DNA of 64,000 bases. Origin: Ruania alba (GTDB lineage Bacteria; Actinomycetota; Actinomycetes; Actinomycetales; Beutenbergiaceae). The stretch spans positions 2,204,387 through 2,268,386 of the forward strand of contig NZ_FNTX01000001.1 in the NCBI RefSeq assembly GCF_900105765.1. The letters are read 5' to 3'. The translations under genes were made by a program, and so were the position numbers. Below the pieces are notes generated by a model. That model saw only the letters and a program-made list of their open reading frames with translations, made no database searches and had not been told where the DNA came from. This document shows positions 9,453-17,958 of this stretch, piece after piece. The stretch's first letter is position 1, and each line of letters opens with the position of its first letter.

Positions 9453-10313
9453 CTACTTCACCGCTCCGCCGGTGGCCCCGGCAGCGATGTACTTCTGAGC
9501 GGCCACGAGCAGCACGATCGCTGGGATCGCCGAGAGCACGGCAGTGGCCATCACCGCACCCCAGTTCTGTACCTGAGTGCCCAGGTACTGGTAGATACCG
9601 AGGGTCACCGGCCGAATCTCGTCGGTGGTGGTGAGGGTAAGCGCGAACAGGAAGTCGCTCCACGCGAACAGGAACGTGAACAGCCCCGCGGTGATGATCG
9701 CGTTCCGGCTCACCGGCACCACGATCGAGACGAAGGTCCGCATGAGCCCGGCACCGTCCACCCGGGCGGCCTCGATGATCGCCGGCGGTACACCGAGCAT
9801 GAACGAACGCATGATGAGGATCGCGAACGGGATCGCACTGGTGGAGTTGGCGAGAATCAGCCCGGGGATGGAGTTCAGCAGCCCGAGTCCTTCGTAGGCG
9901 CTGTAGAGCGCGTTGGCGATCACGATGCCCGGGATCATCTGGGAGACCAGGATGGCCAGTAACGCCAGACCCACCCAGCGGAACCGGAACTGTGCCAGGG
10001 CGAAGGATGCCGGTGCGGCCAACGCCAGACTGAACGCCACGGTGCCGAGCGCGATGATGAGGCTCGTCACCAAGTTGGCGCCCTGCTCGCTGATGGCGCG
10101 GGCGTAATTGTCGAGGCTGGGCTGCAACGGGATCAGATCCGCGTTGAGAGTGTTGCCCGAGGGCTGCAGCGACGCGTTGACCATCCAGTAGACCGGGAAC
10201 AGCATCACTGCCAGGATCAGCACTCCGGCCGCCGTCAGGGCTACTTTTCGCAGGTCGATGTCGTCGCCGGTGCGGCGGTTCGGTTCCGCCGGAGCGGAGG
10301 TCGTGGTTGTCAT
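9453..10313 (-). CDS. Carbohydrate ABC transporter permease (MalG/ThuG type)
   Basis: 286-residue integral membrane protein with about six segments. The first is near residues 27-50 and begins the family pattern [12 protein letters not shown]. The cytoplasmic EAA loop that docks the ATPase is at about 190-210 ([10 protein letters not shown]). With the MalF-type permease it forms the channel of a CUT1 importer. No ATPase gene is present in this operon; actinobacteria commonly use a shared MsiK-type ATPase encoded elsewhere. Confidence 0.93.
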   Translation of the reverse strand: MTTTTSAPAEPNRRTGDDIDLRKVALTAAGVLILAVMLFPVYWMVNASLQPSGNTLNADLIPLQPSLDNYARAISEQGANLVTSLIIALGTVAFSLALAAPASFALAQFRFRWVGLALLAILVSQMIPGIVIANALYSAYEGLGLLNSIPGLILANSTSAIPFAILIMRSFMLGVPPAIIEAARVDGAGLMRTFVSIVVPVSRNAIITAGLFTFLFAWSDFLFALTLTTTDEIRPVTLGIYQYLGTQVQNWGAVMATAVLSAIPAIVLLVAAQKYIAAGATGGAVK

Positions 10314-10323
10314 GCCTGCCTCC

Positions 10324-11271
10324 TCACTCGTCCGCCGCGTGGCGCCCGCGGCGCAGGTACACCACGGCGAACGCCATCGAGATCACGATCAGGATGTTGC
10401 TGAGCGCGGCCCCGTGACCGAACTCGAAGTCCACGAAGGACCGTTGGTAGGACTGCGTAGCCAGTGTCTGGGTGGCGTTCGCCGGTCCCCCGCCGGTCAG
10501 ACCGAGGATGATGTCGAGGACCTTCAACGTGTAGACCACACCGAGGATCAGCACCACTGAGACCACGGGCCGAAGGCTGGGCCAGGTGATGTACCGGAAC
10601 GCCTTCCAGTGCGTGGCGCCGTCGAGGGACCCGGCCTCGTAGAGTTCGTCCGGGATGGCCTGCACGCCGCTGTAGAGCAGCGTGGTGTTGAACGGGATCC
10701 CGATCCAGATGTTCACGCCGATCACGGCGATCAGCGCGATCGAGGGTGAGACGAGCCAGCCGATCGGCTCCACGCCGAACACCCCGAGGAACCGGTTCAG
10801 GATCCCGGAGTCCTGCTCCAGGATCGCGCGCCACGTCGCCGAAGAGACGATCAGTGGCAGCAGCCACGGCAGCAGCAACAGCCCACGCAACGTCGCCGAG
10901 AGCGGGAAATGCTGCTTGAAGAACAGCGCGAGCGCCAGGCCGATAACGAACTGGAACAGGATGGATCCGGCGGTGAACAGCCCGGTGTTGAGCATGGCCT
11001 TGCCGAAGATCGGGTCGGTGACCACGTCCACATAGTTGGCGAGCCCTACCCAGGGCGCTTCCCCGGTGAAGAAGGTCTGCAGGCTGTACTCCTGCAGGCT
11101 CATGGTGAGGTTCTTCACCACCGGGTAGCCGAACAGCAGCGCCATGGCGATACCGGCGGGAAGCACGAACAGGATCTTCCCGATGTCGTCCCCGCGGAGC
11201 TTGGGCCGCCGGCGGGGCGGGGCAGGCGATGCCTGCCGCGCCTCCGCCGGGACGTGCGTGAGGGAGCTCAT
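10324..11271 (-). CDS. Sugar ABC transporter permease (MalF/ThuF type)
   Basis: 315-residue membrane subunit of the same CUT1 importer. The N-terminal ~40 residues are cytoplasmic and rich in Pro, Ala and Arg. The first membrane helix is about residues 32-55, and an EAA loop (Y-E-A-G-S-L-D-G-A-T-H-W) is present near residue 215. It lies 10 bases upstream of the MalG-type gene and 10 bases after the binding-protein gene, so the three form one transcript. Confidence 0.93.
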   Translation of the reverse strand: MSSLTHVPAEARQASPAPPRRRPKLRGDDIGKILFVLPAGIAMALLFGYPVVKNLTMSLQEYSLQTFFTGEAPWVGLANYVDVVTDPIFGKAMLNTGLFTAGSILFQFVIGLALALFFKQHFPLSATLRGLLLLPWLLPLIVSSATWRAILEQDSGILNRFLGVFGVEPIGWLVSPSIALIAVIGVNIWIGIPFNTTLLYSGVQAIPDELYEAGSLDGATHWKAFRYITWPSLRPVVSVVLILGVVYTLKVLDIILGLTGGGPANATQTLATQSYQRSFVDFEFGHGAALSNILIVISMAFAVVYLRRGRHAADE

Positions 11272-11281
11272 GATGTCAACC

Positions 11282-12505
11282 TCAGCGAGCGGAGGCTTGT
11301 GCGAAGGCCTCGTCGGCGCTCGCCTGGCCGGTCAGCGCCAGCTGGATCGCTTCGTAGATCACGGTCGCGGCGTCGGGCCATTCCGGTCCGAGCTCGCCGG
11401 TCCGCGACCGGGCGTTGGCCACCTGCTCGGCGAATGCCTCCATCTCCGGCCGTTCGGCGAGGAAGTCCTCGGCGAGGTCGGTCCGGGTGGGGATCGTGTA
11501 CCGGGACACTGCCCAGTCGAGCTGCTGCTCGGGCGTGTTCAGGCACTCCACGAAGTCCACGGCAACCGCCTGGCTGGCCTCGTCCCCGGTGACGGGCACG
11601 GTCCACGCCTCACCGCCGAGCGGTGCGACGGGGGTCTGGCTCGGGTCGTTGACGGGAAATTGCACGACGTCCCAGTTCACGTCCGGCATCTCGTTCATCG
11701 ACGGGATGTTCCACGGGCCGTTCACCATCATGGCGGCGCGGCCGGCCATGAACTGATCCTTCGCGTCCCCCTGCGACCAGTTGATGACGCTCTCCGACGC
11801 CGAACCCGACTCCACCAGGTCCACCCACAGTTGCAGCGCCTCCGCCACTTCCGGACTGGTCAGATCGGTCTCGTCGCCGCCGTTCGTCCACATCGGCGGA
11901 AGGAACTGCCACGTGCCCTCGTAGGTATTGATCGCACTGAAGGAGATCCCGTACTGGTCACCCTCGGTGAGGGTGGCAGCGGCTTCGCGCAGCTCGTCCC
12001 ACGTCGTCGGCGGTTCGACCCCGGCCTCAGCGAGGACGTCGGTGTTGTAGAACAGCGCCAGGGTGTTGGCCACCGGCTGCAGTCCGTAGACGTTCCCGTC
12101 ATAGGTGGAGGCATCGATCACGCCTTGTGCGAATCCGTCGGTGGAGACCCCGTTCTCGTCGAGCGGGACGAGCGCCCCGGTCTCCGCGATCTGCTGCACG
12201 TCCGGGTTGTCGAGCATGAGCACGTCCGGCAGGGTCTGGGACGACGCCTGCTGAAGCACCGTCTGAATCAGATCGGCGCCGGGCACCGTCTCCCGCTCCA
12301 GGGTGATCCCGAGCTCCTCGGCGCAGCTGTCCAGGCCGGCTTGGATGAGGGAGTTGTCCGGGTCGTTGTTGTAGTAGTCCAGGACGGACAAGCTGGACAC
12401 GTCCCCGGTGTCCGCCTCGCCTCCTCCCCCACCACTCGAGCATGCTGCCAGGGCCAAAGCCGCCCCGAGCCCTCCGGCCACAGTCGTCACGATGCGTCGT
12501 CTCAC
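11282..12505 (-). CDS. Sugar ABC transporter solute-binding lipoprotein (SBP_bac_1)
   Basis: 407-residue extracytoplasmic binding protein. It starts at GTG 12505, preceded by GGGAGC. The signal R-R-R-I-V then a hydrophobic run ends in the lipobox ALAAC at about residues 17-21, followed by a Ser/Gly linker. The body matches CUT1 binding proteins: a D-Y-Y-N-N-D motif, the FYNTDVLAEAGV-like segment, P-T-T-W-D-E-L and the G-P-W-N-I-P block. It is the first gene of the thu-like operon; the promoter and a palindromic operator lie just upstream. Confidence 0.92.
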   Translation of the reverse strand: MRRRIVTTVAGGLGAALALAACSSGGGGGEADTGDVSSLSVLDYYNNDPDNSLIQAGLDSCAEELGITLERETVPGADLIQTVLQQASSQTLPDVLMLDNPDVQQIAETGALVPLDENGVSTDGFAQGVIDASTYDGNVYGLQPVANTLALFYNTDVLAEAGVEPPTTWDELREAAATLTEGDQYGISFSAINTYEGTWQFLPPMWTNGGDETDLTSPEVAEALQLWVDLVESGSASESVINWSQGDAKDQFMAGRAAMMVNGPWNIPSMNEMPDVNWDVVQFPVNDPSQTPVAPLGGEAWTVPVTGDEASQAVAVDFVECLNTPEQQLDWAVSRYTIPTRTDLAEDFLAERPEMEAFAEQVANARSRTGELGPEWPDAATVIYEAIQLALTGQASADEAFAQASAR

Positions 12506-12582
12506 GATCAGCTCCCTTGCTGTCTTTCGATGTGTGGGTCATTCGGTGCGCCGCCCCGGTGCCCCTCTTGTGAGCTCGCTGG

Positions 12583-12594
12583 TTAAGCGCTTAA
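12583..12594. promoter_or_regulatory. LacI-type operator, perfect palindrome
   Basis: TTAAGCGCTTAA, a perfect 12-base palindrome with the central CG expected of LacI/GalR-family sites. It lies between the divergent binding-protein and LacI genes, about 8-19 bases after the predicted transcription start of the minus-strand operon, where a repressor would block it. The LacI protein encoded at 12698 is the likely ligand. Confidence 0.75.
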
Positions 12595-12608
12595 ATGATG
12601 TGATGTCG

Positions 12609-12638
12609 ATTGTGCGGCGTACGCTCGGTCGCTGTCAA
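12609..12638 (-). promoter_or_regulatory. Promoter of the thu-like sugar operon
   Basis: On the minus strand, a consensus -35 TTGACA (12638-12633), an 18-base spacer and -10 CACAAT (12614-12609). The predicted start near 12602 puts the palindrome just downstream. This is the best -35/-10 pair I found in the window. Confidence 0.7.
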
Positions 12639-12697
12639 GGATGGATCTCGAGAAGGCGTCGCTCACGGCGCACGACCACCCGCGAGGAGGAACTGCG

Positions 12698-13711
12698 ATG
12701 GTCACCATGAAGGACGTCGCCGAGCATGCCGGCGTCTCCATCGCCACCGTCTCCTTCGTGGTGAATGACACCAAACCTGTCACGCCTGCCACCCGCGCCC
12801 GGATCGAAGCCGCCATGGTCGAACTGGGCTACCGCCGCAATGCCGTGGCACGGGCCCTGGCCAGCCGACGCACACGGATCCTCGCCCTCGTGTACCCCGT
12901 CTTCGAGCGTCCGTTGAACACCTCCTCGGTAGAGTTCTTCACCAGTGCCGCCGCTGCCGCAAGCGCTCGCGGATACCACCTGGTGATCTGGCCGGTCAGC
13001 AACGACGGTCGCGAGTTGGGTGAGTTGCTCGGCCAACGACTGGTGGACGGGGTGCTCCTGATGGAGGTCCAGCTCGACGACTCGCGCGTGCAGGTGCTGG
13101 AGCGGTCCGGCACCCCGTTCGCTCTGATCGGTCGCACCCGGGAGCCGGACCGATACCGCTACGTGGACATCGACTTCGAGGCCACCGTGGCCGGCGCCGT
13201 CGACCATCTGGCCGCTCTCGGTCACCAGCACCTCACCCTGGTACTCGGCTCCGGCGTGGACCACGGCGATCGCGACTACGGGCCGTTCGCACGCACCCGC
13301 GCCGCCTTCGACGCCTTGCTGCCCGAGCGCACCCTGACCGGGCGGACGATTGAGGTGAACCAGACGGAGGACGCCACCGCGCTCGCCGACCGGATCGTCG
13401 CGTCCCACCCGGCAGCAACCGGCATCCTGGTGCTGAACGACCACACCGCACTACGGCTTGTGGCCGGGCTGCGCCGGACAGGTCGGAAAGTGCCCGGGGA
13501 CATCTCCGTGATGGGCCTGCTCGCCGCGGCTGAGAGCGGGATGGTGTGCGACCCACCGCTGACCCTGATGCGCGCCCCCGGGCCCGAGCTCGGCCGGCTC
13601 GGCGCGGACGCCCTGATCCGGGATCTGGAGAAGGACGAACCGCTGCCGCCCCGGCTGGTGCCTTGCGCCTTCGAACCGGGTCAGTCCACGGCCCCGCGAC
13701 GTTCGTCGTGA
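12698..13711 (+). CDS. LacI family transcriptional regulator (ThuR-like)
   Basis: 337-residue repressor. The start at ATG 12698 follows GAGGAGG; longer readings are not supported. The N-terminal helix-turn-helix reads MKDVAEHAGVSIATVSFVVN with the hinge residues A-V-A-R-A-L-A-S-R-R. A periplasmic-binding-like ligand domain follows. It is divergent from the sugar operon and close to the TTAAGCGCTTAA operator, so it should repress the operon and perhaps itself, with release by the imported sugar. The GNAT gene begins 13 bases after its end and is likely co-transcribed. Confidence 0.92.
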   Translation: MVTMKDVAEHAGVSIATVSFVVNDTKPVTPATRARIEAAMVELGYRRNAVARALASRRTRILALVYPVFERPLNTSSVEFFTSAAAAASARGYHLVIWPVSNDGRELGELLGQRLVDGVLLMEVQLDDSRVQVLERSGTPFALIGRTREPDRYRYVDIDFEATVAGAVDHLAALGHQHLTLVLGSGVDHGDRDYGPFARTRAAFDALLPERTLTGRTIEVNQTEDATALADRIVASHPAATGILVLNDHTALRLVAGLRRTGRKVPGDISVMGLLAAAESGMVCDPPLTLMRAPGPELGRLGADALIRDLEKDEPLPPRLVPCAFEPGQSTAPRRSS

Positions 13712-13724
13712 TGGAGCGACGCCG

Positions 13725-14612
13725 ATGTCCTTCGCACTGAGCACTCCCACCGTCCATGAGCTCCCGCGGATTCGCTCCGCGCTCGACCAGTGGCAGCACG
13801 ACGACGGCCCCGTCCATGTGCATCCAGGAGACCTGGGCTGGTTCGCACTGCGAGGTGCGCCAGCGACCGCCGACGCCTTGCGGGTCTGGTCGGCGAACGA
13901 GCGCAGCGTGGCCCTCTCACTCCTGGACGGCCCTCAGTTGCTGCGATTCGCTATGGATCCGGAGTTCCGTCACGACGACGCCTTGGCACAGCGCATCGCC
14001 GACGACGTGGGGGAACCGCGCACGGGCGTGCTCGATTCGGGGGCCGCTGCGATCGAGGCACGGGGCGCCGGCGCTCTGGGGGACGTACTCGCCGCTCGGG
14101 GCTGGTCGCCCGGCGAACCATGGACGCCTCTGCGCCGAGACCTGAACGACCACGTGGACAGCCCGGATCTCCGGTTCGAATGCCACGAGCCGGATGCCAC
14201 CGCCGACTGGGTCCGGGTGCACTGGTCCGCGTTTCGCGGCACACCCCTGCCGGCCGAGCGCCTGCGGGATCTCGTCGACGGATGGCAAGCAGCAGCCCGG
14301 ACGCCGTTCTTCGACTCCGCACGTGTGATCTCGGCGCACGATGCCACCGGACAGGCCGTCGCCGTCACCGCCGTGTGGAGCGCGGGCGTCGGCCGCCCCG
14401 GACTGATCGAGCCGATGGGCGTCCATCGGGACCACCGGGGCCAGGGCTACGGCACCGCGATCACCACGGCCGCTGCCGCCGCCCTCCGTGAGATGGGCTC
14501 CTCCAGCGCGGTCGTGTGCGCCGAGACGACGAACACGGCCGCGGTCTCCACCTATGTGGCCGCCGGATTCGCACCCCAGCCGAACGTCCGCGACTGGGAA
14601 CGGGGCGGGTGA
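13725..14612 (+). CDS. GNAT family N-acetyltransferase, two-domain
   Basis: 295-residue protein. The C-terminal part (from about residue 155) is a GNAT domain with the acetyl-CoA loop G-V-H-R-D-H-R-G-Q-G-Y-G-T and the closing strand V-S-T-Y-V-A-A-G-F. The N-terminal ~150 residues resemble a degenerate GNAT half (for example HPGDLGWFALRG and LLRFAMDPEF), suggesting a duplicated-domain enzyme like mycothiol synthase relatives. The acceptor is unknown. It follows the LacI gene by 13 bases and converges on the FAH gene. I see no strong ribosome site. Confidence 0.82.
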   Translation: MSFALSTPTVHELPRIRSALDQWQHDDGPVHVHPGDLGWFALRGAPATADALRVWSANERSVALSLLDGPQLLRFAMDPEFRHDDALAQRIADDVGEPRTGVLDSGAAAIEARGAGALGDVLAARGWSPGEPWTPLRRDLNDHVDSPDLRFECHEPDATADWVRVHWSAFRGTPLPAERLRDLVDGWQAAARTPFFDSARVISAHDATGQAVAVTAVWSAGVGRPGLIEPMGVHRDHRGQGYGTAITTAAAAALREMGSSSAVVCAETTNTAAVSTYVAAGFAPQPNVRDWERGG

Positions 14613-14630
14613 ACCTGGTGGAGTGTCCGG

Positions 14631-15395
14631 TCAGCGGCGCAGCACCGGGTTGCCGAGGGTCCCGATGCCGTCGATCTCGACCTCCACGCGCTGACCGACG
14701 TCGATCGGGCCCACCCCGGCCGGGGTGCCGGTGAGCAGGACGTCGCCCGGGAGCAGGGTGAAGATGGACGAGGCGTAAGCGATCAGCTCGGCGATCCCAC
14801 GGACCATCTGGGCGGTGGACCCGTCCTGGCGCGTCTCGCCGTCGACCCGTGCCTGCACTCGCAGGTCGGAGGTGTCCAGGCCGGTCACCAGGAACGGTCC
14901 GAGTGGGCAGGACGTGTCGAACATTTTGCCGCGCGTCCACGTCTTGTCCTCCGCCTGCACGTCCCGGGCGGTCACGTCGTTGGCCGCCGTGTAGCCGAGG
15001 ATGACCCGGTCGGCCTGCTCAGCCGGGATGTCCTTGCAGATGCGGGAGATCACCACGGCCAGCTCGGCCTCGTGGTGCACCTCGTTCGTCCAGGCCGGCA
15101 GCACGATCGGGTCGTCCGGCCCCACCACCGTGGTGTTCGGCTTGATGAAGAGCAGCGGCCGTTCGGGCACGTCGTTGCCGAGCTCGGCAGCGTGCTCGGC
15201 ATAGTTCCGCCCCACGCACACCACCTTCGAACGTGGGATCACCGGGGCGAGCAGCCGGACGTCGTCCAGCGGCACCCGCGCCCCGGTCGGAGTGGGCGTG
15301 GTGTACAGCGGGTCGCCGGTGAGGACGACGAGGTCCTCGCCGTCCAGGACGCCGTATCGCGGGTCGTCCCCGGTGGTGAATCGCGCAATCTTCAT
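14631..15395 (-). CDS. Fumarylacetoacetate hydrolase (FAH) family protein
   Basis: 254-residue enzyme of the FAH fold, which hydrolyses or decarboxylates acylpyruvates or 2-oxo acids with a divalent metal. Family motifs are present: V-C-V-G-R-N-Y-A-E-H, the metal site in NEVHHEAELAVVI (E-x-E), GYTAANDVTARD and DVLLTGTPAGVGP. I start it at ATG 15395, seven bases after a TAGCGT -10 box, which implies a leaderless message. Such genes are often seen next to gltX in actinobacteria; here 7.3 kb separate them. Confidence 0.88.
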   Translation of the reverse strand: MKIARFTTGDDPRYGVLDGEDLVVLTGDPLYTTPTPTGARVPLDDVRLLAPVIPRSKVVCVGRNYAEHAAELGNDVPERPLLFIKPNTTVVGPDDPIVLPAWTNEVHHEAELAVVISRICKDIPAEQADRVILGYTAANDVTARDVQAEDKTWTRGKMFDTSCPLGPFLVTGLDTSDLRVQARVDGETRQDGSTAQMVRGIAELIAYASSIFTLLPGDVLLTGTPAGVGPIDVGQRVEVEIDGIGTLGNPVLRR

Positions 15396-15402
15396 GAACC
15401 CC

Positions 15403-15408
15403 ACGCTA
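15403..15408 (-). promoter_or_regulatory. -10 box of FAH gene (leaderless)
   Basis: TAGCGT on the minus strand, 7 bases before ATG 15395. Transcription would begin at or next to the start codon. Confidence 0.55.
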
Positions 15409-15417
15409 GCGCGCCGC

Positions 15418-15423
15418 TAAGGT
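15418..15423 (+). promoter_or_regulatory. -10 box of second LacI gene (leaderless)
   Basis: TAAGGT, 7 bases before GTG 15431. It supports that GTG over the one at 15422, which would overlap the box. Confidence 0.55.
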
Positions 15424-15430
15424 GTGCGGG

Positions 15431-16516
15431 GTGAGCGACCGAGGACTGCGTGCCGTCACCATGGCCGACGTCGCCCGGCGTGCTGGGGTCTCGGTGAAGA
15501 CCGTCTCGAACGTCATCAACGACTACCCACACATCCGCCCCGGTACCCGGGAGCGCGTCGAGGCGGCGATCGCCGAGCTCGGGTACCGGTTGAACCTCTC
15601 CGCCCGGCAGCTGCGCACCCGTCGCACCGGAATGATCACCCTGGCGGTGCCGGAGCTGCGGTTGCCGTACTTCGCCGAGCTGGCCGACGCGGTGATCCGG
15701 GAGGCCGACACCCACGGGCTCACGGTACTGATCGAGCAGACCGGCGGGCGCCGGGACAGGGAGCTGGCGGTGCTGTCCGGTTCGAGACGACAGCTCACTG
15801 ACGGGGTCATCCTCTCTCCGCTCGGCCTCGAACCGGCCGACCGCGCGGCACTCGATATCGACGCACCCCTGGTGCTTCTGGGTGAGCGGGTGTTCGGAGC
15901 GGCCGCCGATCACGTCACCATGAACAACGTTGCCGCCGCCCGAGCTGCGACCAGCCACCTGCTCGAGCTGGGGCGCCGCCGGATCGCCGTGCTCGGGCCG
16001 CATCCGGACGACACCGCCACCGGCTCGTCCGGGCTCCGGCTCGACGGCTACCGCGAAGCCCTCGCGGCGGCCGACCTTGCCTTCATTCCGGACCTCGTGG
16101 TTCCTGCGGCTCCGTGGCACCGTTCAGCGGGCTCGGACTCCCTCGGTGCATTCCTGGACGGCGGCACCGGAGTGGACGCCGTGTTCGCGATGAACGACGC
16201 ACTCGCCCTCGGCGCGCTCTACGCCTTGCACGCACGCGGGGTGGATGTGCCCGGCGATGTGGCCCTGATCGGCTTCGACGATGTCGACGACGTCCGGTAC
16301 GCCACGCCCACCATCAGCTCCGTGGCGCCCGGCCGGGACGAGATCGCCCGCACGGCCGTGGCTCTGCTTCGCTCCCGTCTAGCCGGCGACGGCGGCCCGT
16401 ACGTTCGCGTGATCAGCGAGGCCCGGGTGGTGGCTCGCCAGTCCACCGGATCGGCCGACGAGCAGGTCATCTCGGTGCAGCCAGGTTCGCAGGTGCCGGC
16501 CGACGCCCCGGTCTGA
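15431..16516 (+). CDS. LacI family transcriptional regulator of the arabinoside/galactoside genes
   Basis: About 361-residue repressor. The helix-turn-helix reads TMADVARRAGVSVKTVSNVIN and the hinge N-L-S-A-R-Q-L-R-T-R-R. The ligand domain is complete, with the typical A-M-N-D-A-L-A-L-G and G-D-V-A-L-I-G-F-D-D blocks. I start it at GTG 15431 because of the -10 box spacing. It is directly upstream of the GH27-GH51 pair on the same strand, with a 12-base palindromic operator between, so it probably controls them in response to an arabinose- or galactose-containing sugar. Confidence 0.9.
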   Translation: MSDRGLRAVTMADVARRAGVSVKTVSNVINDYPHIRPGTRERVEAAIAELGYRLNLSARQLRTRRTGMITLAVPELRLPYFAELADAVIREADTHGLTVLIEQTGGRRDRELAVLSGSRRQLTDGVILSPLGLEPADRAALDIDAPLVLLGERVFGAAADHVTMNNVAAARAATSHLLELGRRRIAVLGPHPDDTATGSSGLRLDGYREALAAADLAFIPDLVVPAAPWHRSAGSDSLGAFLDGGTGVDAVFAMNDALALGALYALHARGVDVPGDVALIGFDDVDDVRYATPTISSVAPGRDEIARTAVALLRSRLAGDGGPYVRVISEARVVARQSTGSADEQVISVQPGSQVPADAPV

Positions 16517-16540
16517 GGGGTGGTCTGACCGCACCAGTGG

Positions 16541-16569
16541 TTGACCACCACCCGATCACCGTGCACTAT
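16541..16569 (+). promoter_or_regulatory. Promoter of the GH27-GH51 genes
   Basis: -35 TTGACC (16541-16546), 17-base spacer, -10 CACTAT (16564-16569). The predicted start falls on the adjacent palindrome. The -10 box is a weak match. Confidence 0.5.
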
Positions 16570-16574
16570 TGTTC

Positions 16575-16586
16575 TACATCGATGTA
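16575..16586. promoter_or_regulatory. LacI-type operator, perfect palindrome
   Basis: TACATCGATGTA, a perfect 12-base palindrome with central CG, placed at the predicted transcription start of the GH27 gene and 58 bases after the LacI gene ends. A different core from the site at 12583, as expected for two different LacI proteins. Confidence 0.72.
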
Positions 16587-16608
16587 AAGCACTCACGAAA
16601 GGCCCTGC

Positions 16609-17931
16609 GTGCACCGCTCCGCATCCCTGACCCCGCCGATGGGGTGGAACTCCTGGGACAGTTTCGGCACCACCGTCACCGAAGATGAGGTGCTCGCGAA
16701 CGCCCAGGTGATGGCCGAACGGATGCTGCCCGCCGGGTGGGACACCGTGGTGGTCGACATCCAGTGGTACGAGCCCACCGCACGGGCCGGCGGGTACAAC
16801 GACGACGCCCCGCTGCTGCTGGACGCCGACGGTGTGCAGATGCCGGTCGAGACACGGTTTCCCTCCTCCGCCGGAGGTCGTGGGTTCGCACCGCTCGCCG
16901 CCCGGGTGCACGACCTGGGCCTGCGCTTCGGCGTGCACCTGATGCGCGGAATCCCGCGCCGCGCGGTCGCCGACCCCCGCCCCGTGCCCGGCACCGACGC
17001 CACCACGGCCGACATCGCCCTACCCGCCGACCACCCGGCTGCTCGCTGCCCCTGGAACGGCGACAATCTCGGGCTCGACTTCTCCCACCCGGCGGCCCAG
17101 GCCTGGCTCGACCTGCAGATCGATCGCGTCGTCGGCTGGGGCGTCGACTTCCTCAAGGTCGACGACATGCTGTACCCGTACCACGGTGACGCCATCGAGG
17201 CGCTGCACTCCGCCGTCGGGAAGGCCGAGGAGCGGCACGGACGGGACGTCACCGTCTCCCTCTCCCCCGGCACCCACCTCTCCGTGGCGCACCTGGACCA
17301 TCTGCGCGCACACGCCGACATGTGGCGCATCTCGGACGACCTGTGGGACCGGTGGGACGACCTGGAGGCCCAGCTGACCCGGCTCGCCCGGTGGGCGCCG
17401 CACCAGCAGGCGCACGGGTGGGCCGATGCCGACATGCTGCCGCTGGGGCGGATCGGGGTGCGCGCCGAACGGGGCGAGCCCCGGCACAGCCTGCTCACCG
17501 CCGCCGAACGCCGCACCATGCTCACGCTGTGGAACCTCGGCCGGTCCCCGCTGTTCGTCGGCGGCGACCTGCCCAGCTCCGAGGACGACACGTTGACCGA
17601 CCTGGTGAACACCGAGGTGCTCGACATCGGCAAGCACTCCCGCGGCAACACCGAGCTCGTCCGCGAGGGGGATCTCGTCGTCTGGGGCGCCACTGGCACC
17701 GGTCCACGGGAGGGCACCCGCTGGGCCGCGGTGTTCAACACCTCCGACGGCGCACGCACCGTTCGTCTGCCCCTCACCTCCACAGGACTCGCCTCACCAG
17801 GGCTCACTTCCCCCGGCACCGTCACCGAGCTGTGGACCGCACGCGTGCTCGACGTCGACCCCAGTGATCCCTACGCCGTGCTCGAGCTCGACCTCGACGC
17901 CCACGGCACCGCGCTGCTGCGCAGCACCTGA
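16609..17931 (+). CDS. GH27 family glycoside hydrolase (alpha-galactosidase or beta-L-arabinopyranosidase)
   Basis: 440-residue retaining glycosidase. The N terminus is the GH27 signature TPPMGWNSWDSFG. The nucleophile is Asp185 in F-L-K-V-D-D and the acid/base Asp is in W-R-I-S-D-D (243/244). A C-terminal beta domain follows. There is no signal peptide, so it acts on imported oligosaccharides. GTG start with AAAGG at 7 bases. It is followed after 27 bases by a GH51 arabinofuranosidase, which makes the beta-L-arabinopyranosidase activity known within GH27 a real alternative to alpha-galactosidase. Confidence 0.88.
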   Translation: MHRSASLTPPMGWNSWDSFGTTVTEDEVLANAQVMAERMLPAGWDTVVVDIQWYEPTARAGGYNDDAPLLLDADGVQMPVETRFPSSAGGRGFAPLAARVHDLGLRFGVHLMRGIPRRAVADPRPVPGTDATTADIALPADHPAARCPWNGDNLGLDFSHPAAQAWLDLQIDRVVGWGVDFLKVDDMLYPYHGDAIEALHSAVGKAEERHGRDVTVSLSPGTHLSVAHLDHLRAHADMWRISDDLWDRWDDLEAQLTRLARWAPHQQAHGWADADMLPLGRIGVRAERGEPRHSLLTAAERRTMLTLWNLGRSPLFVGGDLPSSEDDTLTDLVNTEVLDIGKHSRGNTELVREGDLVVWGATGTGPREGTRWAAVFNTSDGARTVRLPLTSTGLASPGLTSPGTVTELWTARVLDVDPSDPYAVLELDLDAHGTALLRST

Positions 17932-17958
17932 GAATCCAGAACCCCAACCAGGAGAATC

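Noticed and set aside
11144-12586. 480-codon plus-strand open frame over the sugar-binding protein gene
   Set aside because: It crosses a gene, its promoter and the operator; shadow.
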